DNA from: Emticicia sp. 21SJ11W-3
Lineage (GTDB): Bacteria > Bacteroidota > Bacteroidia > Cytophagales > Spirosomataceae
DNA: 64,000 nt
Assembly: GCF_024138715.1 (NCBI RefSeq)
Contig: NZ_CP092074.1
Span: forward strand, 2,542,001 to 2,606,000
Direction of reading: 5' to 3'
Within the stretch, counting starts at the first letter, position 1. Every line of letters starts with the position of its first letter. A program made the translations under genes and the position numbers. Below the pieces are notes generated by a model. It ran no database searches. It saw only the letters and a list, made by a program, of their open reading frames with translations, and was not told the DNA's origin. Of the stretch, positions 59,765-64,000 are shown piece by piece.

Positions 59765-60717
59765 AAACTAAGTTTTTAATCTTACGGTTTTCTTCCATCG
59801 GAGACATTATACTCACCACACCCGTTGTGCGGTGCCTGAAACTGCAATACCCCAATGCTGAGGTACATTTTGCTACCAAAAAGCAATTTAAGGTGCTGGT
59901 TGAGAATAATCCGTATATAGATAAGTATTTTCTGCTAGATGGCCCGCTGAATAATTTTGTGGAAACCCTGAAAGCAGAGAACTACCATTATGTAATAGAC
60001 CTGCATAATAACCTGCGTACATCGGTTATCAAGTTTCGGTTAGGAAAACCTTCGTTTGGCTATAACAAGCTGAATTTTGAAAAATGGCTGCTGGTTAATC
60101 TAAAAATCAACCGTATGCCAAATGTGCATATTGTAGACCGAAACCTGAAAACCGTTGAAAGCCTGGGTGTAATAAACGACAACAAAGGGCTTGATTACTT
60201 TATACCCGAACAACATAAAGTAAATCTATCTCAGGTTATTGGTGATACGCCTTCATTTGTTGCCTATGCCATAGGCGGGCAGCATTTTACAAAAAAACTA
60301 CCTACCGAAAAAATTATTGAATTGTGCAGTAAAATTGATAAAAAAATTGTGCTGCTGGGTGGTAAAGAAGATGAACCCAACGGCGACATAATAGCCAATG
60401 CAATGGGTAACAAGGTCTATAACGCCTGCGGTAAATATAATCTAAACCAGTCGGCCTCTATATTGCAGCAGGCTGAATACGTAATAAGCCATGATACCGG
60501 CCTTATGCATATAGCATCGGCACTAAAGAAAAGAATAGTTTCTATCTGGGGCAATACAGTACCTGAATTTGGTATGTATCCGTATCAGACACAATTCAGT
60601 ATTATTGAAAACAAGGGCCTGCCATGCAGACCCTGCTCAAAAATAGGGTATAGTAAATGCCCTAAAGGCCACTTTAAGTGTATGAATAACCTCGAAATAA
60701 ACAAAATTGAGTTTTAG
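59761..60717 (+). CDS. Glycosyltransferase family 9 (heptosyltransferase-like)
   Basis: A 318-residue GT9 protein starting at GTG within the overlapping GTGA of the preceding stop. RFSSIGDIILTTPVVRCLKLQYP is the classic N-terminus; VAYAIGGQHFTKKLP and SHDTGLMHIASALKKRIVSIWG form the sugar-nucleotide-binding site. Such enzymes add heptose or other sugars to the lipopolysaccharide core. Coupling with the acyltransferase supports a role in outer-membrane lipid assembly. CX2C-type CRPCSKIGYSKCPKGHFKC at the end is a family feature. Confidence 0.92.
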   Translation: MKTKFLILRFSSIGDIILTTPVVRCLKLQYPNAEVHFATKKQFKVLVENNPYIDKYFLLDGPLNNFVETLKAENYHYVIDLHNNLRTSVIKFRLGKPSFGYNKLNFEKWLLVNLKINRMPNVHIVDRNLKTVESLGVINDNKGLDYFIPEQHKVNLSQVIGDTPSFVAYAIGGQHFTKKLPTEKIIELCSKIDKKIVLLGGKEDEPNGDIIANAMGNKVYNACGKYNLNQSASILQQAEYVISHDTGLMHIASALKKRIVSIWGNTVPEFGMYPYQTQFSIIENKGLPCRPCSKIGYSKCPKGHFKCMNNLEINKIEF

Positions 60718-60723
60718 CGATTA

Positions 60724-61308
60724 TCAATTATACTTTATTAATTGGTTGATTTGCGCATATTGTAGAAGCATAATGGTTTTGCCGTCCTTAATTTCACCGT
60801 TCTGCACCATTTTCATTGCCTTGCTAAAGTCTAGTTCCAGCACGTCAATGTCTTCTTCATCGGTTACCCCGCCACCTTCGGTTACTTTCTGGTCTTTGGT
60901 GTATTCGGCCACAAAAAAATAAAGGATTTCAGTTACAGACCCCGGCGACATATAGGCCTCAAATACTTTTTGTACCTGGTTAATGTGGTATCCTGTTTCT
61001 TCTTCTGTTTCGCGTTTAATGCAATCTTCCGGATTATCTTTGTCTAACAAGCCTGCACATGCTTCAATAAGCATACCGCTCTCGTTTCCGTTTACGTAGG
61101 TAGGTATCCTGAACTGCCGCGTAAGTATGACCGTTTTGCTGTTGTTGTTATAAAGCAAAATTGTTGCGCCATTACCTCTGTCGTAGGCTTCGCGGCTTTG
61201 TTTTTGCCATTCTCCGTTTTTCTTTTGCCATTCAAATGTTACTTTGCGAAGAATATACCAGTTATCTGACAAGACCTCGGTACTCAGATTTCTAACTTTA
61301 GGATTCAT
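60724..61308 (-). CDS. nudK: NUDIX hydrolase, GDP-mannose pyrophosphatase NudK-like
   Basis: A 194-residue NUDIX enzyme. The Nudix box is [26 protein letters not shown] and the form matches NudK, which cleaves GDP-mannose. [28 protein letters not shown] is the usual N-terminal dimer region. The start at 61308 (MNPKVRNL) is preferred to an ATG 13 codons earlier. Its promoter is read below and overlaps the promoter of the divergent DeoR gene. Confidence 0.9.
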   Translation of the reverse strand: MNPKVRNLSTEVLSDNWYILRKVTFEWQKKNGEWQKQSREAYDRGNGATILLYNNNSKTVILTRQFRIPTYVNGNESGMLIEACAGLLDKDNPEDCIKRETEEETGYHINQVQKVFEAYMSPGSVTEILYFFVAEYTKDQKVTEGGGVTDEEDIDVLELDFSKAMKMVQNGEIKDGKTIMLLQYAQINQLIKYN

Positions 61309-61313
61309 TTTGA

Positions 61314-61342
61314 TTGTTTGTGTTTTATTTTGATTACTTTTG
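61314..61342 (+). promoter_or_regulatory. Promoter of the DeoR-family gene
   Basis: TTG (61314-61316), 18 nt, TACTTTTG (61335-61342). Predicted leader ~15 nt before ATG at 61363. Confidence 0.5.
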
Positions 61343-61344
61343 AA

Positions 61345-61374
61345 CAAATGTAAAAATTAAGTATGAATTTTCAA
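61345..61374 (-). promoter_or_regulatory. Promoter of nudK
   Basis: On the minus strand TTG (61374-61372), 19-nt spacer, TACATTTG (61352-61345). Its -7 box is 2 bp from that of the divergent promoter, so the two overlap and probably compete. Confidence 0.55.
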
Positions 61375-62115
61375 GAACGAAAACACATTATTTTAGAAAA
61401 AGTGGAAGAATCTGGCTCTGCTGATGTAAAAGAGCTGGCTGTTCTTTTGAATACCTCAGAAATAACAGTTCGCCGTGATCTGGCCGCACTTGCCGAAAAA
61501 GGGTTAATCTACCGTACACACGGCGGGGCTATGAAAATTAGTCTGGCCAAAGACCCGGTAAGCTTTATTAATAAATCGGCCACGAGAAGCGAACAGAAAG
61601 ACCATATCTGCCAGATAGCGGCTTCATTTATACAAGAAGGAGACGTGGTGTTTCTTGACTGCGGCAGTACTGTTTACAGGTTATGTCCGTTTATCAGAAA
61701 CATGAATATAAAGGTTGTTACTAATTCTATACCTGTTGTTAATGCACTGCTCAATTCGGCAGTAAGTTTGAATTTTGCGGGTGGTGAAATTGATATGGAA
61801 CGGCAGGCAAGCCACGGCACTGTTGCAATTGAGCATTTTGCAAGATACCGGGCCGATAAGGCATTTATAGGCGTAGACGGTATTTCTATAGCCACAGGGC
61901 TGAGCGCTTCCAGCGAGAAAGAAGCAGAAATATCAACAACCCTGGCCAGATACAGCCGGGAAACTTTTCTTTTGTGCGATTCTACCAAATTAGAAAAAGA
62001 TAAGTACTTGCCGTTTGCACCATTAACTATGGCGCAGTATCTGATAACCGATAAAGAGGCAGATGCAGAACTAATGAAGCGCTATGAAAGCTACGGCATC
62101 AGGGTATTGAATTAA
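61363..62115 (+). CDS. DeoR/GlpR-family transcriptional regulator
   Basis: A 250-residue regulator. The N-terminal helix-turn-helix has SADVKELAVLLNTSEITVRRDL, followed by KGLIYRTHGGAM; the sensor domain (DeoRC) has VFLDCGSTVYRLCPFI, VTNSIPVV and KAFIGVDGISIATGLS. Family members bind phosphorylated sugars and usually repress sugar genes. It is divergent from nudK with overlapping promoters, so regulation of nudK and of itself is likely. The inducer is unknown. Confidence 0.93.
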   Translation: MNFQERKHIILEKVEESGSADVKELAVLLNTSEITVRRDLAALAEKGLIYRTHGGAMKISLAKDPVSFINKSATRSEQKDHICQIAASFIQEGDVVFLDCGSTVYRLCPFIRNMNIKVVTNSIPVVNALLNSAVSLNFAGGEIDMERQASHGTVAIEHFARYRADKAFIGVDGISIATGLSASSEKEAEISTTLARYSRETFLLCDSTKLEKDKYLPFAPLTMAQYLITDKEADAELMKRYESYGIRVLN

Positions 62116-62117
62116 AA

Positions 62118-62138
62118 AAGGCCCGAAAACCGGGCCTC
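62118..62138 (-). terminator. Terminator between DeoR gene and DUF1624 gene
   Basis: AGGCCCG and CGGGCCT with a short A-rich loop; on the minus strand followed by TTTTTTAATT. Works best for the leftward gene but lies between convergent genes. Confidence 0.82.
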
Positions 62139-62148
62139 AATTATAAAA

Positions 62149-63297
62149 TCATAGATATCTTAACCACTTGTTTTCTTTATGCTCTGCCTTGTAGCTGGCA
62201 TACCACTTACACATCGGATACAGCAACGCAACAATACCAAGCCAGATAGGGTATATGTACCAGATTTCAAGACCTGAAGGGGCTTTGGGTTTTCCAAACT
62301 GAAACGAACCGAAAACAAGGTCTTTGAACTCAAAACCCTGAAAAAACAGCATCACTAACATTGCTGTATGAATAATGTACCAGTGGATTAAGTAATAAAA
62401 CAGTGGTACTTTACCATAAGTGGACACTATCTTAATGAATTTGCCATGCTTATTGGCACTCACTGATAAGATAATGAAACAAATACCCAGTGTTACTAAA
62501 GTATATAAAAGAGAAGGCGGATATTTGGTTACATTGAGGAACGACATAATCACTAAAACCGGGTCACGGTCAATTTTCCAGGGTATAGGGTCTCCGTAAA
62601 TATTTATGTATCTCAACACAACAAACAAGAGCAGCGAAAGCCAGCCCAACTTATACAGCAGGGTTTTCCGTTTACGGGGCGATAAGCTGAAAACGGTTCC
62701 ACCAAAGCCATAACCCAGCAGCATTATACCAAACCACGGTATTGGAGGATAACTAATTGCAAATACGTGGGTATCTGACAACTGAAAAACAGAAAACGTA
62801 AATAAAGGTGCCAGGTAAGAATAGGGTGGCTGGTTAAATGGCAATAAGCCTAATAGATTATGCAGGAAGATAATTGCTAAACCAATAATCAGAATGGTTT
62901 TTGAACTTAAACGAATCAGGGGTGCCAGAAGAATAAAGCCAATGCCAATTGCGCCGATAACCTGAAAGAACAGCGTTCGGAACTTCAGGTCAAACCATAT
63001 ACCTAGCCCGACTATCGTAAACTCAAGCAAAACCAGCCAAAGGCCTCTGCTAACAAGAAACTTCTGGTTTTCTTTCAATTCAGAGTTTTGAAATGACAAA
63101 TAAGCAGATACACCAGATAAAAACACAAAGGTTGGCGCGCAAAGATGGGTTATCCAGCGAGTAAAAAATAAGAGAGGAGTAGTAACAGACAAGTCGGTAG
63201 GGTCTGTCCCTATGTGAAGCAGGTCCCGGGTATGGTCTAATGCCATAATAATCATAACAAGACCCCGCGTGAAGTCAATAGAATTAATTCTTCGCAT
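62149..63297 (-). CDS. DUF1624/HGSNAT-like polytopic membrane protein
   Basis: A 382-residue protein with about ten membrane helices. The N-terminus RRINSIDFTRGLVMIIMALDHTRD matches the DUF1624/heparan-alpha-glucosaminide N-acetyltransferase catalytic family, where a His near this position carries the acetyl group across the membrane. PPIPWFGIMLLGYGFG and LFYYLIHWYIIH are further landmarks. It may acetylate an extracytoplasmic sugar. A GH127-like gene ends upstream on the same strand. Confidence 0.85.
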   Translation of the reverse strand: MRRINSIDFTRGLVMIIMALDHTRDLLHIGTDPTDLSVTTPLLFFTRWITHLCAPTFVFLSGVSAYLSFQNSELKENQKFLVSRGLWLVLLEFTIVGLGIWFDLKFRTLFFQVIGAIGIGFILLAPLIRLSSKTILIIGLAIIFLHNLLGLLPFNQPPYSYLAPLFTFSVFQLSDTHVFAISYPPIPWFGIMLLGYGFGGTVFSLSPRKRKTLLYKLGWLSLLLFVVLRYINIYGDPIPWKIDRDPVLVIMSFLNVTKYPPSLLYTLVTLGICFIILSVSANKHGKFIKIVSTYGKVPLFYYLIHWYIIHTAMLVMLFFQGFEFKDLVFGSFQFGKPKAPSGLEIWYIYPIWLGIVALLYPMCKWYASYKAEHKENKWLRYL

Positions 63298-63482
63298 TTT
63301 CAGTAAGTTGGCTATAGGTTCTTTCCAGGTAGGTTAGAAGCGTTATTCATCTCAATACAATTACTCAGTAAAACTTCTCCGCTTGAAAGTGAAAGAAACT
63401 TTTACAAATACAATTTTATTAAAAAATATTTAAATTAAAATGCTTTACGAAAGAAAGTGTATTTTCGTTGCGTCAGGAATTA

Positions 63483-63524
63483 AAAAAAAATCACCTTTAC
63501 AAATTTTCAGGTCTGTAAAGGTGA
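63483..63524 (-). terminator. Terminator of the GH127-like gene
   Basis: TCACCTTTACA and TGTAAAGGTGA form an 11-bp stem with a 12-nt loop; on the minus strand nine T follow. It lies ~22 nt after the GH127-like stop. Confidence 0.9.
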
Positions 63525-63546
63525 TGTATGGGTATCTGTAAATGCT

Positions 63547-64000
63547 TTATTTAACAACCGGGAAAGCCACAATTCTTAACTTACTACAACCATAAGGAAT
63601 AAGCGTAATGGTTTCTTCTTTTTTATCTACTTCACCCAGATAAATACCGTCGCGCGGGGTAACCGGTTGCCGGGCAACGCCTTCTACTAATTGCCATGCA
63701 GGTATCTTTTTACCTTTTGCTTTTATTTCAACAGGGGCATTGGCGCTGTTCCAGACAAAGGCATCTGTTGGCGGCTTTACCACAACGCTTGTATTTTCTA
63801 CAGGTTTTTGAATAATAGAGAGGGGCAAACCGTAATTCCAGTCGCTTTTGGGCTGAATTTCATAATAAGTGCCTTCTTCTTTTATTTCTTTCTGCGACCA
63901 GCTTTCTTCAATTTTAAGTGCATAAACCAGCGGCCCTCGTTCAATGGCCTTTGAGTTTTTTGCCCAACTGGTTGTTTTAACTTCCATTGGTAATTGCAGG
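63547..64000 (-). CDS. GH127-like (DUF1680) protein, C-terminal end (partial at right edge)
   Basis: About 151 C-terminal residues are seen; the frame stays open past the ATG at 63987 to the window edge. NSKAIERGPLVYALKIEESW and YYEIQPKSDWNYGL are typical of the C-terminal beta domain of DUF1680/GH127-family proteins, whose founding member is a beta-L-arabinofuranosidase. The catalytic barrel lies outside the window, so activity cannot be judged. It fits the other plant cell-wall sugar genes here (GH140, GH105). Confidence 0.82.
   Translation of the reverse strand, partial: LQLPMEVKTTSWAKNSKAIERGPLVYALKIEESWSQKEIKEEGTYYEIQPKSDWNYGLPLSIIQKPVENTSVVVKPPTDAFVWNSANAPVEIKAKGKKIPAWQLVEGVARQPVTPRDGIYLGEVDKKEETITLIPYGCSKLRIVAFPVVK

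Noticed and set aside
1-64000. CRISPR arrays, tRNA/rRNA genes, phage or transposase genes
   Set aside because: No regularly spaced direct repeats, tRNA-like T-loops in gaps, or transposase/integrase motifs were found on reading; a dedicated tRNA/CRISPR scan was not run.

Overview
The window is a dense, ordinary-looking chromosomal segment of a Bacteroidota bacterium, most likely of the Cytophagia/Cytophagales type. Four things point there: a gldC gliding gene, both a type II and a type III glutamine synthetase, two DUF5686 outer-membrane proteins, and repeated -7 boxes of the Bacteroidota form TAnnTTTG. There are no rRNA or tRNA genes, no CRISPR array, no phage and no recognisable insertion sequence.

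Layout. 1-2.6 kb: C-terminal half of aconitase, then a secreted GH140-like glycosidase. 2.7-9.2 kb: the most unusual region, a leftward cluster of an alpha/beta hydrolase, an ATP-grasp ligase with a Lys/Ala-rich tail, a GCS2 carboxylate-amine ligase, a class I glutamine amidotransferase and a divergent ATP-grasp-like protein, with a second esterase facing away. This looks like an uncharacterised amide-bond-forming (peptide or amino-acid conjugate) pathway. 9.2-15.4 kb: DUF5686 outer-membrane protein, L,D-transpeptidase-like protein, rsmE, DUF4159 protein, fatty-acid desaturase, gldC. 15.8-18.5 kb: rhamnose/rhamnogalacturonan use (rhaM, rhaT, GH105). 18.5-21.1 kb: a looser patch with an orphan AT-rich gene, a DUF1569 gene broken by one amber codon, a palindromic repeat and a DUF4197 lipoprotein. 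21.2-28.1 kb: cinA, a 2-oxo-acid dehydrogenase E2, an acidic protein with a MoxR ATPase and a VWA protein, then a LuxC-type acyl-CoA reductase divergent from a dicluster ferredoxin. 28.3-30.9 kb: porin plus AmtB. 31.1-35.7 kb: twin CC-motif lipoproteins, an M28 peptidase, mtaB, a GNAT. 35.7-45.8 kb: GSII, a small unknown protein, ferritin, a cobalamin riboswitch with metE, an LtaS-like enzyme with a thioredoxin-like ferredoxin, and GSIII. 45.8-55.1 kb: second DUF5686 protein, a five-gene ispG operon, queE, a PEBP protein and a vanadium-haloperoxidase-like protein. 55.2-64 kb: polA, a MobA-like nucleotidyltransferase coupled to a lipid A acyltransferase-like protein and a GT9 glycosyltransferase, a nudK/DeoR divergent pair, a DUF1624 membrane protein, and the C-terminal end of a GH127-like enzyme.

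How they work together. Nitrogen assimilation is well represented (porin/AmtB, GSII, GSIII) but no GlnB/GlnK gene lies beside amtB. Plant cell-wall sugar use appears in three places (GH140, rhaM-rhaT-GH105, GH127-like). Methionine synthesis by the B12-independent enzyme sits under a cobalamin riboswitch whose promoter can be read directly. All function calls come from reading motifs and family resemblance by eye; no database search was run.
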